NCBI GenBank assembly: GCA_016865855.1
Contig: VGNX01000006.1
Span: 1-60,218, forward strand
Direction: 5' to 3'
From: Chloroflexota bacterium
GTDB lineage: Bacteria; Chloroflexota; Dehalococcoidia; GIF9; UBA5629
Length of the DNA stretch: 60,218 bases
Shown here one piece after another: positions 35,569-44,158 of the stretch. The first letter of the stretch is position 1, and every line of letters starts with the position of its first letter. The notes below the pieces were generated by a model. That model had not been told where the DNA came from. It saw only the letters and a program-made list of their open reading frames with translations, and did no database searches. The position numbers and the translations under genes are program-made.

Positions 35569-36417
35569 TTAGACTACGGTAGATACAGCATAGGCTTCAA
35601 GCCCCTGCAGGCAAAGTCGGTGATATACTTCCTCGGCCTTAGCCTCACTATCCACGGGAGCAAACAGGGCTGGGCCTGAGCCAACTAAGTGAATGTCCGT
35701 GCCACCTGCTTCCTCAAAATGCCTCCAATAACCTTCCAGCCCAGGAAAAGCATCAAACGCCACTTTGTCAAAAACATTAAACAACAAAGATGGAGAGAGC
35801 CGCCTATCTTGAGACCAGATTCTCGATGCTTCGCCAATGGACTGCCCTTCAGTAAAATGGCTGGCATTCAAACGGGAATAATGTTGTTGTGTTTTGCGAG
35901 GTATTCTGGGCATCGGCGGCAAAAGCAGGACAAACCAACTTGACACCGAAGCTGCCAAAGGCGTTACCTTTTCGCCTCTGCCCTCTATTAAAGCTGCGCC
36001 CCCATGAATAAAAAAGGGTACATCTGACCCAAGCCTTGCGCCTAGCTCAACCAAATCTGAAGTCGTCAGCTTTAGCTTCCAGAGCCTGCTGAGAGCTGAC
36101 AAAGTCGCAGCCGCATCACTACTGCCACCACCTAAACCAGCACCCCAGGGTATTCGCTTCTCAAGTCTAATCCTGATACCCTTCGCGCAGCCACTGACTT
36201 TCTTGAGCAACTCAGCAGCCTGAATAATCAGGTTATCCGAAGTCTGCAAACTCGGCTCAGTGCATTCAAAGGAAGCCCTATCAGCTAGCTCAAAGGAAAG
36301 GACATCACACAGATTAATTGTCTGAACCAGACTGCGAATCTCATGGTAGCCATCAGCACGCTTGCCTAGAACTTCAAGGACAAGATTAATCTTCGCCGGT
36401 GCCATGCATGTCAGCAT
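35569..36417 (-). CDS. ispE: 4-diphosphocytidyl-2-C-methyl-D-erythritol kinase
   Basis: 282 residues of the GHMP kinase fold. It opens MLTCMAPAKINLVLEVLGKR; the ATP loop is PWGAGLGGGSSDAAATL and the C-terminal motif GSGPALFAPV. It phosphorylates CDP-methylerythritol in the MEP isoprenoid pathway. It lies 5 bp after ksgA on the same strand, a common pairing. The start may instead be the fifth codon (ATG before GCACC). Confidence 0.93.
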   Translation of the reverse strand: MLTCMAPAKINLVLEVLGKRADGYHEIRSLVQTINLCDVLSFELADRASFECTEPSLQTSDNLIIQAAELLKKVSGCAKGIRIRLEKRIPWGAGLGGGSSDAAATLSALSRLWKLKLTTSDLVELGARLGSDVPFFIHGGAALIEGRGEKVTPLAASVSSWFVLLLPPMPRIPRKTQQHYSRLNASHFTEGQSIGEASRIWSQDRRLSPSLLFNVFDKVAFDAFPGLEGYWRHFEEAGGTDIHLVGSGPALFAPVDSEAKAEEVYHRLCLQGLEAYAVSTVV

Positions 36418-36422
36418 ACAAT

Positions 36423-37280
36423 CTAACCCTTTTTCAAAGTCTCCAAAACCTCATACAACCTCGCCCACTCTTCCAGGCTAAGCGTTTCAGCCCGGCGTTT
36501 AGAGTCTATGTTCGCCCCCTCCAGCAATAATATAATTTCAGCCGGTTTCATTCCCAAGCTATGAGCTAGCGAGTTGTGCAGTTGCTTTCGAGGTGAGTTG
36601 AATCCGGCTCTCACCACATCAAAGAAGCCACCCATATCAGCCACCTTAACCGCAGGCTCTGCAAACAGGTCAAAACGCACAACAACCGAATCAACTTTCG
36701 GCTGAGGATAAAAGCATTGAGCTGGCACATGCGAGACAATCCTCGGCTTACTGTACACCTGAAGACTAACCGCCAGTAGAGACATCTTGCCCGGCCCGGC
36801 AACGATAGCCTCGCCAACCTCCTTCTGCACCATCACCACCATCAAAGATGGTTTCGGCGAGGCTTCCACAAAATAGCGCAATACCGGCGAAGTAATATAA
36901 TAGGGGAGATTGGCCACCACCTTGTAATGGCTTGTTCTTTCTAATAGCTCTGATGGACTAACCTTGAGTATATCAGCGTTAATTACACGTAAATTGGCCA
37001 GTGAAGCTAACCGGCGCTTCAACAGCGAAGCCAGCTTTGTGTCAAGTTCCACAGCAACAACATTACCAGCTCGCCTAACTAACTCGACAGTTAAAATGCC
37101 CAAACCAGGACCAACTTCAATCACAGTGTCTGCCGAAGAAAGCTCAGCAGCTTCAACTATGGCCTGTAGAACTGATGCGTCCGCAAGGAAATGTTGCCCT
37201 AGGCTTTTCCTCGCCCTGAGACCAGACTGGCGAAGCAGTCGTTTGACCTGAGTTGAGGGGAAAATCGCTTCGTTAGGCAC
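36423..37280 (-). CDS. ksgA: 16S rRNA A1518/A1519 dimethyltransferase
   Basis: 285 residues. SAM-binding motif I is VIEVGPGLGILT, the catalytic motif NLPYYITSPVL, and the N-terminus has RKSLGQHFLAD typical of KsgA/RsmA. It dimethylates two adjacent adenines at the 3' end of 16S rRNA. It is followed by ispE, probably as one transcript. Confidence 0.95.
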   Translation of the reverse strand: MPNEAIFPSTQVKRLLRQSGLRARKSLGQHFLADASVLQAIVEAAELSSADTVIEVGPGLGILTVELVRRAGNVVAVELDTKLASLLKRRLASLANLRVINADILKVSPSELLERTSHYKVVANLPYYITSPVLRYFVEASPKPSLMVVMVQKEVGEAIVAGPGKMSLLAVSLQVYSKPRIVSHVPAQCFYPQPKVDSVVVRFDLFAEPAVKVADMGGFFDVVRAGFNSPRKQLHNSLAHSLGMKPAEIILLLEGANIDSKRRAETLSLEEWARLYEVLETLKKG

Positions 37281-37336
37281 TTAAAGCCTTTGAATCTCCT
37301 GATGCGAGAGTAATCATCAATAACTTTTATGAACAC

Positions 37337-37440
37337 ATGTAGCCCCGACCTTTTAAGGTCGGGCGCACGAGGCTAAAGCCTCGTGGCTACATGTTGATGT
37401 TTGATTTTTAATGGCGAGGCTAAAGCCTCGCTCCCACATC
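37337..37440. repeat. palindrome-pair repeat plus extra half unit
   Basis: GTAGCCCCGACCTTTTAAGG followed by CGAGGCTAAAGCCTCG and GCTACATG (to about 37393), then a second GGCGAGGCTAAAGCCTCGC near 37413. Fills the 274-bp gap between ksgA and the amidohydrolase gene. Confidence 0.8.
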
Positions 37441-37488
37441 AATAAGCAATCTCCTTGTACCCGGCGCCTCCAAATCTTGTTCCCGCTT

Positions 37489-37535
37489 GTCGCCCTGAGC
37501 GATTGTGAGATTCTTCGCTTCGCTCAGAATAACAC
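37489..37535. repeat. TTCGCTTCGCTCAGAATAAC-type repeat
   Basis: GTCGCCCTGAGCGATTGTGA followed by GATTCTTCGCTTCGCTCAGA: an inverted-arm repeat of the CTCAGAATGAC family. Confidence 0.7.
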
Positions 37536-37554
37536 GGAAGATTGCCAGGCCATT

Positions 37555-38418
37555 CTAAACCCTAAGGTTAAGAATCCTCTGAGCATTCTTATACAGAACC
37601 TTCTCAATCACTTCAGGCTTAAAGCCGAAGCCTTCAAACTCATTAAGCCATCGCTTCGGCGGGATTTCGGGATAGTCAGAACCATACATAAACTTATCTT
37701 GGAGCCGTCCGCCGACTTCTCTCTTAATAGATTCAGGAAAGTATTTCGGCGCCCAGCCAGAAAGGTCAGCAAAAACATTCCCCTTGTGGAGCAAAACAGC
37801 GATCTGCTCTTCATGCCATGGCCAGGACGGGTGAATCATTATAATGGTCAGCTCTGGAAAGTCAGCTGCTACGTCATCAATATATGGTACAGGTCTCGTA
37901 TACTTTAGACGCACTCCACGACCACCGGGCATGCCGGCACCCGCGCCAGTAGTCCCTGTATGAAAAGACACCGGTATTTTCAGCTCAACGCACTTCTCGT
38001 AAAGGGGATAAAAACGCCTGTCATTTGGGAAGAAAGCCTGTAGAGCTTGCTGAAACTTCAGCCCCATCAACCCCAGTTCCTTAATGCATCTTTCCAGTTC
38101 TCGCATAGCCGCCTTCCCCTTCCACGGGTCAATCATCGCCCATCCACCGATGAATACATCCGGAAACTTCTTGATTAATCTAGCTACCTCGTCATTGGTA
38201 TTACTAGTGTCATAGCCGCTCACAGATTCCGTGTCCCAACCTATTAGAATAGCCTTCAAATCCAACTCCTTGAAATCCTGCGCCATCTCTTCGTCCGTCT
38301 TTACCTTATACTCTACCCCATAGTACTTGGAAATATACTCCACCAACTCGGGGCCCCACATACGCTTGCGGTCAAAAGCCGCTGTGGTCGGGTGAACATG
38401 GACATCAATAGCCTTCAT
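37555..38418 (-). CDS. amidohydrolase (Amidohydro_2 family)
   Basis: 287 residues with a TIM-barrel metal site. HVHP is at the N-terminus (IDVHVHPTT), SFHTGTTG and IHPSWPW follow in the middle, and the terminal Asp is in MYGSDYPEIPP. It resembles ACMSD-like decarboxylases/hydrolases; substrate unknown. It is 15 bp downstream of the SDR gene, so the two may act in the same pathway, such as aromatic or cyclic acid metabolism, but this is inference. Confidence 0.87.
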   Translation of the reverse strand: MKAIDVHVHPTTAAFDRKRMWGPELVEYISKYYGVEYKVKTDEEMAQDFKELDLKAILIGWDTESVSGYDTSNTNDEVARLIKKFPDVFIGGWAMIDPWKGKAAMRELERCIKELGLMGLKFQQALQAFFPNDRRFYPLYEKCVELKIPVSFHTGTTGAGAGMPGGRGVRLKYTRPVPYIDDVAADFPELTIIMIHPSWPWHEEQIAVLLHKGNVFADLSGWAPKYFPESIKREVGGRLQDKFMYGSDYPEIPPKRWLNEFEGFGFKPEVIEKVLYKNAQRILNLRV

Positions 38419-38433
38419 TCTATAGCCTCCTTA

Positions 38434-39225
38434 TTACATCATAGTGTAGCCACCGCTGACGCTGATGGTCTGTCCAGTTATGAAGCTTGCCGCATCCGAA
38501 GCCAAAAAGACAACGACGTTGGCAACATCCTGCGGCTTACCTAGCCGGCGCAAGGGGTATGCCTTTGCTACCTTCTCCTGAACTTCTGGGGTTAAGAATT
38601 GAGCCATCGGACTTTTCCACATGCTAAGCTCACCAGCATGCTCAGGGTTTTCGGGCAGCGTCATTCCAGGGCAAACGACATTGACATTTATGCTATAGCG
38701 ACCCAATTCCCTAGCCAGAGACTTGGACATAGCGATTACACCACCCTTACATCCAGAATAGACAGCTTCCCTGTATTCCCCCATCCTACCAGCATCGGAG
38801 GCAATGCTGACAATCTTGCCGCATTTCCTCTCAACCATATGGTCTAAGACCGCTCTAGTACAGTTTATGACACCCCAAAAATTGATTTTTACTTCTTTTT
38901 CCCATTCCGCCCGTGGCTTCTCAATAAATAACCGGTCCATACCCCAGCCGACGTTGTTAACCAAAATATCTATATTCCCGAACTTTGCAAGCGCCTCCTT
39001 AACCATAGCAGCTACCGAATCCACATTTGTAACGTCAGTTTTGATAGCTATAGTCTTGCCACCCAAAATATCAGCCTCCTTAGCCACCTTCTGTCCCTGA
39101 AATTCGTCTATATCGGCAATCACCACATTAGAACCTTCCCTGGCAAAAGCTAAGACTATGCCTCGACCGATGTTCGAGCCGCCGCCAGTAACAATCACCG
39201 TTTTGCCAACCAAATTCAAGTTCAT
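38434..39225 (-). CDS. short-chain dehydrogenase/reductase (BadH-like)
   Basis: 263 residues from ATG 39225, which has GAGGAGG upstream at 5-6 nt. The nucleotide motif is TGGGSNIGRG, then NNVGW, catalytic YSGCK and ASFITGQTISVSGGY at the C-terminus. It is close in style to 2-hydroxycyclohexanecarboxyl-CoA dehydrogenase and 3-oxoacyl reductases. It starts 31 nt after the end of the SRP RNA gene and may be read through from it. Confidence 0.9.
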   Translation of the reverse strand: MNLNLVGKTVIVTGGGSNIGRGIVLAFAREGSNVVIADIDEFQGQKVAKEADILGGKTIAIKTDVTNVDSVAAMVKEALAKFGNIDILVNNVGWGMDRLFIEKPRAEWEKEVKINFWGVINCTRAVLDHMVERKCGKIVSIASDAGRMGEYREAVYSGCKGGVIAMSKSLARELGRYSINVNVVCPGMTLPENPEHAGELSMWKSPMAQFLTPEVQEKVAKAYPLRRLGKPQDVANVVVFLASDAASFITGQTISVSGGYTMM

Positions 39226-39255
39226 TCCAAACCTCCTCTTTGAGTTTCGTAACAT

Positions 39256-39525
39256 GGGCCGTGCACCGGCTGTCGATTTTTACCTTTTAGCTTACCCCAG
39301 TTAGCCAACTCCGACCAGGTAGCCTTGCGGCGCCCGGAGATAACTACTTACCGCTGCTTCCTTCCGGACCTGACGGGGTTCATAGCCCTCCGCCACGCAA
39401 GACCCAGCCCTCAACGCCGCTTTACCGCAGCAGTCCTAGAAGACAAAAACCTCGAGCCGGAATTCAACCCCGCTATAGCGGATCTCGGGTACAGGGCACC
39501 GCTAGTTCCCCATCTAGCACGGCCC
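39256..39525 (-). ncRNA. ffs: large signal recognition particle RNA
   Basis: The domain IV hallmark GTCAGGTCCGGAAGGAAGCA is present on the minus strand near 39340-39365. The Alu part is also present: GGGCCGTGCTAG at the 5' end, GGTGCCCTGTACC, and CGACAGCCGGTGCACGGCCC at the 3' end. The 5' GGGCCGTGC and 3' GCACGGCCC pair perfectly, giving 270 nt. This is the Bacillus-type long form, not the 4.5S short form. Confidence 0.95.
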
Positions 39526-39531
39526 AACTAA

Positions 39532-39560
39532 ATACTACTATGAAGGACTGAATTTTTCAA
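39532..39560 (-). promoter_or_regulatory. promoter of the SRP RNA gene
   Basis: TTGAAA, a 17-bp spacer and TAGTAT on the minus strand. The -10 ends 7 nt before the first G of the RNA (39525). Confidence 0.85.
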
Positions 39561-39562
39561 GA

Positions 39563-40294
39563 CTACCAGCCCACGCTCAATCGCATAATAAGCGGCATGG
39601 GCAGCCCTCGCTCTGCCATCTTCTCCTGCGTAGCTGGAATATCATATTCAACTCGGTAATGATAGACAGTCCGGGCCTCCGTATCATAAAGGGCATAGCT
39701 CGCCCGAGGGTCACCATCCCGAGGTTGCCCCACACCCCCAGGATTAATGATCAAGCGTTTTTTCCCCAACTTCAAGTTAGCTCCTTCTGGGAACATCCTG
39801 TAGGCTGCCCTATTGCCGGCGAGTTCGAAGATGAGTGGAACGTGGGAATGCCCCACGAGGCAGTAAGCTGTTTCAAAATAGGCAAAGTTATCTTGCGCCG
39901 ACTCAATCGATAGCAGATATTCCCAAATAGGCTCCCGTGGGCTGCCGTGAACCAGCGTAAAACCGTCCTGACAAAGGCTAAGAGGTAAGTTTTGTAGGTA
40001 ATCTATATCTTCAGCGGCTAACTGCTGTGCTGTCCAATGACAGGCTCGAGCTGCCACGGGATTAAATTCAGCGGTATCCATCTTGCCTATCGCTGCCCAA
40101 TCATGATTGCCGGCAACACATACATGCTCAAATTGACGCAGACGCTCAATGCACTCATGAGGGTCAGGACCGTAGCCTACCACATCGCCAAGACACCATA
40201 TCTTATCGAAACCCCCTCTATCAGCAGCATGGCGAAGTACTGCCTCGAAAGCTGTTAAATTGCCGTGAATATCGCCGAGGATTGCATAACGCAT
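39563..40294 (-). CDS. metallophosphoesterase
   Basis: 243 residues with the calcineurin-like motif set: GDIHGN (N-terminus), GDVVGYGPDP, GNHD, HGSP and GHSHVP, binding two metals. YfcE/MJ0936-like type. The substrate is uncertain (phosphodiester or protein phosphate). An extended -10 lies 8 nt before the ATG. The gene ends at the SRP promoter, so transcription runs towards ffs. Confidence 0.9.
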   Translation of the reverse strand: MRYAILGDIHGNLTAFEAVLRHAADRGGFDKIWCLGDVVGYGPDPHECIERLRQFEHVCVAGNHDWAAIGKMDTAEFNPVAARACHWTAQQLAAEDIDYLQNLPLSLCQDGFTLVHGSPREPIWEYLLSIESAQDNFAYFETAYCLVGHSHVPLIFELAGNRAAYRMFPEGANLKLGKKRLIINPGGVGQPRDGDPRASYALYDTEARTVYHYRVEYDIPATQEKMAERGLPMPLIMRLSVGW

Positions 40295-40302
40295 ACCGCC
40301 TA

Positions 40303-40311
40303 ACTATACCA
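40303..40311 (-). promoter_or_regulatory. extended -10 close to the phosphoesterase start
   Basis: TGGTATAGT on the minus strand, 8 nt before ATG 40294, so the mRNA would have little or no leader. Confidence 0.45.
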
Positions 40312-40416
40312 CCCGAAAGCCAATTTGTTAAGTTTGGATAACGGGGTATGATAAAGAAGAGAAAAAAGGTAAAATATTGCTGAAGAAAAAGGCCGAAGAC
40401 AGTGTAATATAAAGAA

Positions 40417-40815
40417 ATGTATTATTTTGCTTATGCCTCCAATCTTAATCGGAAGCAGATGGCGGAGCGCGCTCCGGACAGCAAGCCCAAGTTCATCGCC
40501 ACATTGCCTAATCACAAGCTTACTTTCACTTCGCGTACGGGGCGACAGGGCGGAGTCGCCAGCATCAGACCAATCAAAGGCGAGAAGGTTATCGGGGCTG
40601 TCTACGAGATATCCGAAAGGGATTTGAAGCGGCTGGATGGTTATGAAGGCTATCCCACTGTTTACGATAGAAGGAAAGTTACGGTTTGGACGGAGACTAA
40701 CGAGCCAACAGAAGCCATCACCTACATTAAGATAGACCAATCACGAGAAGCACCGCCTTCGTCGGAGTACCTGGATATCATCAAGCAGGGGTACAGGGAC
40801 TGGCAAATAGTCTAA
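40417..40815 (+). CDS. gamma-glutamylcyclotransferase-like (AIG2/GGCT) protein
   Basis: 132 residues. The nucleotide-like loop is YFAYASNL, and the catalytic Glu is in LDGYEGYPTVYDR. Proteins of this type act on gamma-glutamyl peptides or amines. TAATAT lies 6 nt before the ATG and there is no Shine-Dalgarno, so it may be leaderless. It is divergent from the phosphoesterase gene. Confidence 0.88.
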   Translation: MYYFAYASNLNRKQMAERAPDSKPKFIATLPNHKLTFTSRTGRQGGVASIRPIKGEKVIGAVYEISERDLKRLDGYEGYPTVYDRRKVTVWTETNEPTEAITYIKIDQSREAPPSSEYLDIIKQGYRDWQIV

Positions 40816-40849
40816 GCGTGATTGGTGCTACATACAACCCTTACCCCAC

Positions 40850-41299
40850 TCACTCTTGTAACCTTGTATTCTGCTCTATATCGATAGCCACATTGCAGAG
40901 GTCGGCAAAAGCCACTAAAAACAAACCGCACAATACAGAAACTACAACCCCTCCTACTGCTATGACTGCTGCTCCAACCCCGGCAGCTCCAGCGACTTCA
41001 GGCACAAGGTCTTTTAAGAATGCGACGTCTTGCGCTGCCATTACAGCTGCCGCGATTGATAAAAGGCTACCGCCCACACATATTACCCAGCCAATAATAT
41101 TGTAAATAATGGCAACTGCTCTCAGTGCCCCGTATTTTCGAGTTGGCGCCTCTCTCGCCGTCGGCTTGGCTCCCGGCGTTGGCTGCGGCTCCCAAACCTG
41201 CTGTTGACTAGCGGCTGGCAATCTCATTCCACAGGTGGTACAAAACTGCAGACCGGCACTCTGCGTGCCACAATTGGGGCATTTACCCATTTGTCGCAT
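40850..41299 (-). CDS. zinc-ribbon membrane protein
   Basis: 149 residues: an N-terminal zinc ribbon (CPNCGTQ...CTTCG, residues 8-24), a Pro/Ala linker, then two membrane helices (about 60-85 and 100-125). Function unknown. It lies 24 bp after the next zinc-ribbon gene on the same strand and is likely paralogous. Confidence 0.75.
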   Translation of the reverse strand: MRQMGKCPNCGTQSAGLQFCTTCGMRLPAASQQQVWEPQPTPGAKPTAREAPTRKYGALRAVAIIYNIIGWVICVGGSLLSIAAAVMAAQDVAFLKDLVPEVAGAAGVGAAVIAVGGVVVSVLCGLFLVAFADLCNVAIDIEQNTRLQE

Positions 41300-41323
41300 A
41301 TATTATCAAGCCCCCCTGTCGCC

Positions 41324-41725
41324 TCACGCTCCAAAAGGAAGCTGGTAATTGAAGCCAAGAACCATAACCACGAAGACAATCAAGTAGATTATGCCGCCAA
41401 TTAATAGCCCCAGTAACACCATGCGCCACCATAGGCCCCAGGCCAGACCCCAGGTAGGCTTGACTTCGACCTGCTGGCGCTCAACAACAGGGCTCACCAC
41501 AGTGCTAGGTGCCGCCGGCGGTGCTATCCCCGTTAACTTGGCTCCGCAATTTCCACAAAACTGCTGCCCAGCGAGATTTTGCAAACCACAGTTAGGACAC
41601 TTAATCTTTGGCTGCTGTGGTACCTCAGTAACCAATTTCGCTCCGCATTTCCCACAGAACTGTTGTCCTGCAGGGTTTTCCATACCACAGTTAGGGCATT
41701 TGACCATCTGCTGCATATCACTCAC
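41324..41725 (-). CDS. double zinc-ribbon membrane protein
   Basis: 133 residues: two near-identical zinc ribbons (each CPNCG...QQFCG.CGAKL, about 9-31 and 43-65), a linker and one C-terminal membrane helix. AGGAGGTGAG precedes the start. The N-terminal ribbons would face the cytoplasm. Function unknown. Confidence 0.75.
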   Translation of the reverse strand: MSDMQQMVKCPNCGMENPAGQQFCGKCGAKLVTEVPQQPKIKCPNCGLQNLAGQQFCGNCGAKLTGIAPPAAPSTVVSPVVERQQVEVKPTWGLAWGLWWRMVLLGLLIGGIIYLIVFVVMVLGFNYQLPFGA

Positions 41726-41833
41726 CTCCTTACCTATTTAATCGCATTATATAACTTGCATTTGCCACATACAAGACTTTTTTAGAGCCTCATAAAGAAA
41801 AACGATTAAAGTTTAGGCCAAAATATAAGCTTG

Positions 41834-41842
41834 TGCTATAAT
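41834..41842 (+). promoter_or_regulatory. extended -10 at the thiL start
   Basis: TGCTATAAT ends 7 nt before ATG 41850, so transcription should start at or next to the start codon. Confidence 0.6.
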
Positions 41843-41849
41843 CGCATCA

Positions 41850-42860
41850 ATGAAGATCTCCGAGCTAGGCGAATTTGGCTTAATTGGGCTTTTGGCCGAT
41901 ATTGTTGATAGAACCAAGAATCCTCGAGATATCTCTTGGCAACGGTTACTCATCGGCATCGGTGACGATGCCGCTGCCTGGCAAGGAGACAGCTCTATCC
42001 AACTGGCCACCACAGATAGCCTGATTCAAGATACACACTTCGACCTGAATATCACCACCTGGGAGGAGCTGGGCTGGAAAGCCATTGCTGTGAATCTTAG
42101 CGATATTTCAGCTATGGGCGGCATTCCCATATTTGCCCTGATTTCCCTGGCTTTGCCCGGCGAGCTCGAAACAGGCTGCATTTCAGGTCTGTACCAAGGC
42201 ATGGCTCAAATAGCCAACCAGTTCGGAGTCGCCATAGTCGGCGGTAACATCGCTTCCGCTAGCAAAACGATGATTACCGTCACCGTTTTAGGTAGCCTGG
42301 AATCAAAGTCCGCACTAACTCGCTCGGCAGCTGTACCAGGTGACCAAGTAGCTGTTACAGGATATCTGGGACTATCAGCTGCTGGCCTCAAGATGCTCAA
42401 GCAAAAGCTCAGCTTCGATGCCGAAACCAGCCAACTTCTCAGGCGAGCCCATCTCCAACCCATACCAAGGATAAAAGAGGGACAGGTTCTCCTACGCCAC
42501 GAGGTCAGAGCTGCCATAGATATAAGCGATGGTCTGATTGCCGACCTGACTCATATATGCAAGGCAAGCAAAGTCAGCGCCAAGATAAACAAGGACTCGG
42601 TGCCAATCCACCCTATACTTCAGTCCAACTTCAAATCAGATTGCCAGCAATTAGCCCTGAGTGGCGGCGAGGACTATGAGCTGCTCTTCACCGCAAGCAG
42701 TCAGGTTATCAACCAAATAAAACAAGCCATCTCTTGCCCAGTAACAGTAATCGGTGAAATAACTGAAGGAACACCAGGGCAGGTGACTCTAAGTGATGCT
42801 GCTGGTAAAAGTATTCCCTGGCAACAAGGCGGCTGGGAACATTTTAAATCCAAGACATGA
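41850..42860 (+). CDS. thiL: thiamine-monophosphate kinase
   Basis: 336 residues of the PurM/ThiL fold. Motifs: GEFGLIG, IGDDAAAW, TTDSLIQDTHFD, VNLSDISAMGG, VGGNIA and DISDGLIADL, GGEDYELLFT. It converts thiamine phosphate to thiamine diphosphate. No Shine-Dalgarno precedes the ATG; an extended -10 lies 7 nt upstream. The next gene is tsaE after a repeat-filled gap. Confidence 0.93.
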   Translation: MKISELGEFGLIGLLADIVDRTKNPRDISWQRLLIGIGDDAAAWQGDSSIQLATTDSLIQDTHFDLNITTWEELGWKAIAVNLSDISAMGGIPIFALISLALPGELETGCISGLYQGMAQIANQFGVAIVGGNIASASKTMITVTVLGSLESKSALTRSAAVPGDQVAVTGYLGLSAAGLKMLKQKLSFDAETSQLLRRAHLQPIPRIKEGQVLLRHEVRAAIDISDGLIADLTHICKASKVSAKINKDSVPIHPILQSNFKSDCQQLALSGGEDYELLFTASSQVINQIKQAISCPVTVIGEITEGTPGQVTLSDAAGKSIPWQQGGWEHFKSKT

Positions 42861-42875
42861 AGAAAGTGTTTATTG

Positions 42876-42940
42876 TCATTGCGAGGAGCGTGAGCGACGA
42901 AGCAATCCCAGAGATTGCCACGCTACGCTCGCAATGACGA
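42876..42940. repeat. TCATTGCGAGGAGC/GCTCGCAATGA hairpin repeat
   Basis: GTCATTGCGAGGAGCGTGAG is inverted as CTACGCTCGCAATGACGA about 30 bp later. It lies just upstream of tsaE and supplies the N-terminal codons of the longest open frame there (from 42915). Confidence 0.75.
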
Positions 42941-42965
42941 AGAGGAGTTGCACAACATCTCAAGC

Positions 42966-43457
42966 ATGGGCACCAAAATGGCAGAGCTAAAGTTTATCTC
43001 TCACAGCCCAGAACAGACTCAACGCCTGGGGATCTGCCTCGGCAAACTGGCTCAGGCGGGTGATGTATTTCTCCTCACTGGCAACCTGGGAAGCGGCAAG
43101 ACCTGCCTGACACAGGGCATTGCCTGGGGACTGGACGTCAAAGAATATGCCTTCAGCCCTTCCTTCGTCATAGTCAGAGAATATCACGGCAGGCTACCCC
43201 TATACCACATAGATTTATACCGACTCGACCGCGTCGAGGAAATCGTAGATTTAGGGCTGGACGAATATCTTTATGGCAAAGGCATTTGCGTAGTCGAATG
43301 GGCAGAGAAAGGTATGGCAGTGCTGCCTGAAGAACATTTTCTGATTAATCTTAGCTACATATCCGATACGAAGCGAACCATCAGCCTTGAGTCCAAAGGT
43401 CATCGCTATACCCAATTATCAAAATTTCTTAATTTGGACCTGAAAACATGGAGTTAG
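42966..43457 (+). CDS. tsaE: tRNA threonylcarbamoyladenosine biosynthesis ATPase
   Basis: 163 residues from ATG 42966 (42978 also possible). The frame extends to 42915, but those codons come from a repeat. Walker A is GNLGSGKTCLTQG, then SPSFVIVREY, LYHIDLYRLD and VVEWAEKG. It works with TsaB and TsaD in t6A37 tRNA modification. It overlaps tsaB by 10 bp. Confidence 0.92.
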   Translation: MGTKMAELKFISHSPEQTQRLGICLGKLAQAGDVFLLTGNLGSGKTCLTQGIAWGLDVKEYAFSPSFVIVREYHGRLPLYHIDLYRLDRVEEIVDLGLDEYLYGKGICVVEWAEKGMAVLPEEHFLINLSYISDTKRTISLESKGHRYTQLSKFLNLDLKTWS

Positions 43458-44125
43458 CCATAGATACTTCAACCGATTCCTGCAGCATCGGCTTATCCCG
43501 CCAGGGGGAGACGATAGCCGAGCTGACCTGGCACTCGGGACAGAGCCACACTGTGGAACTTGTGCCCAATGTAGTTCGCTTGCTTAACCAGAACAAAACC
43601 AGCCCTCAATCTCTTACCGCCATCTTCGTAGCCAAAGGCCCGGGGAGCTTCAACGGGCTTAGAGTCGGCATAAGCGCAGCCAAAGGATTAGCCCTCGCCT
43701 TAAATATCCCGCTGGTGGGGATAAGCACCTTAGAAGTCGAGGCTTACCCCTTTGCCTTTACCAAACTTCCTCTATGCCCAATTCATAACGCCGGCCGTGG
43801 TGAGATTGCCACAGCCCTTTACCAGCGAAATGATGACTGGCGCTGCATAGCTCCGGAACACATCACGACTGCCGATGCCTTATGCCAACAAATCAAACGA
43901 AAAACGCTATTCTGCGGTGAAATCCCGCCGTCTGTCATTGAGCAACTGCAACAAAAACTAGGCAGGCATGCCATAATACCTGACCCTGCCGCCAGATGGC
44001 GCCACGCCGGTTATCTGGCAGAGCTGGGCTGGCAACGTCTAAGCAGGGGTGAACAGGATAATCCGGCAAATCTCCAGCCCCTGTACCTGCGCCAACCACC
44101 GATTACCCAGCGCAAAGTGAAATAG
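43448..44125 (+). CDS. tsaB: t6A biosynthesis protein TsaB
   Basis: 225 residues of the ASKHA-fold TsaB family: LAIDTSTDSCSIGL, HSGQSHTVELVP, KGPGSFNGLRVGISAAKGLA and SAxD-type tail. It is a partner of TsaD, which is not in the window. Translationally coupled to tsaE by overlap. Confidence 0.92.
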   Translation: MELAIDTSTDSCSIGLSRQGETIAELTWHSGQSHTVELVPNVVRLLNQNKTSPQSLTAIFVAKGPGSFNGLRVGISAAKGLALALNIPLVGISTLEVEAYPFAFTKLPLCPIHNAGRGEIATALYQRNDDWRCIAPEHITTADALCQQIKRKTLFCGEIPPSVIEQLQQKLGRHAIIPDPAARWRHAGYLAELGWQRLSRGEQDNPANLQPLYLRQPPITQRKVK

Positions 44126-44158
44126 AAAGGAATACACACTGTCGGAAGGAGTCTAAAG

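Noticed and set aside
39325-39531. A 68-codon plus-strand open frame
   Set aside because: It is fully antisense to the SRP RNA; its content is explained by the RNA.
41391-41785. Plus-strand frames opposite the double zinc-ribbon gene
   Set aside because: The minus-strand frame has two regular CxxCG ribbons and a proper ribosome-binding site; the opposite frames mirror its repeated sequence.
42915-42965. An earlier ATG for tsaE
   Set aside because: These codons are the right arm of a TCATTGCGAGG hairpin repeat and are not family-like.
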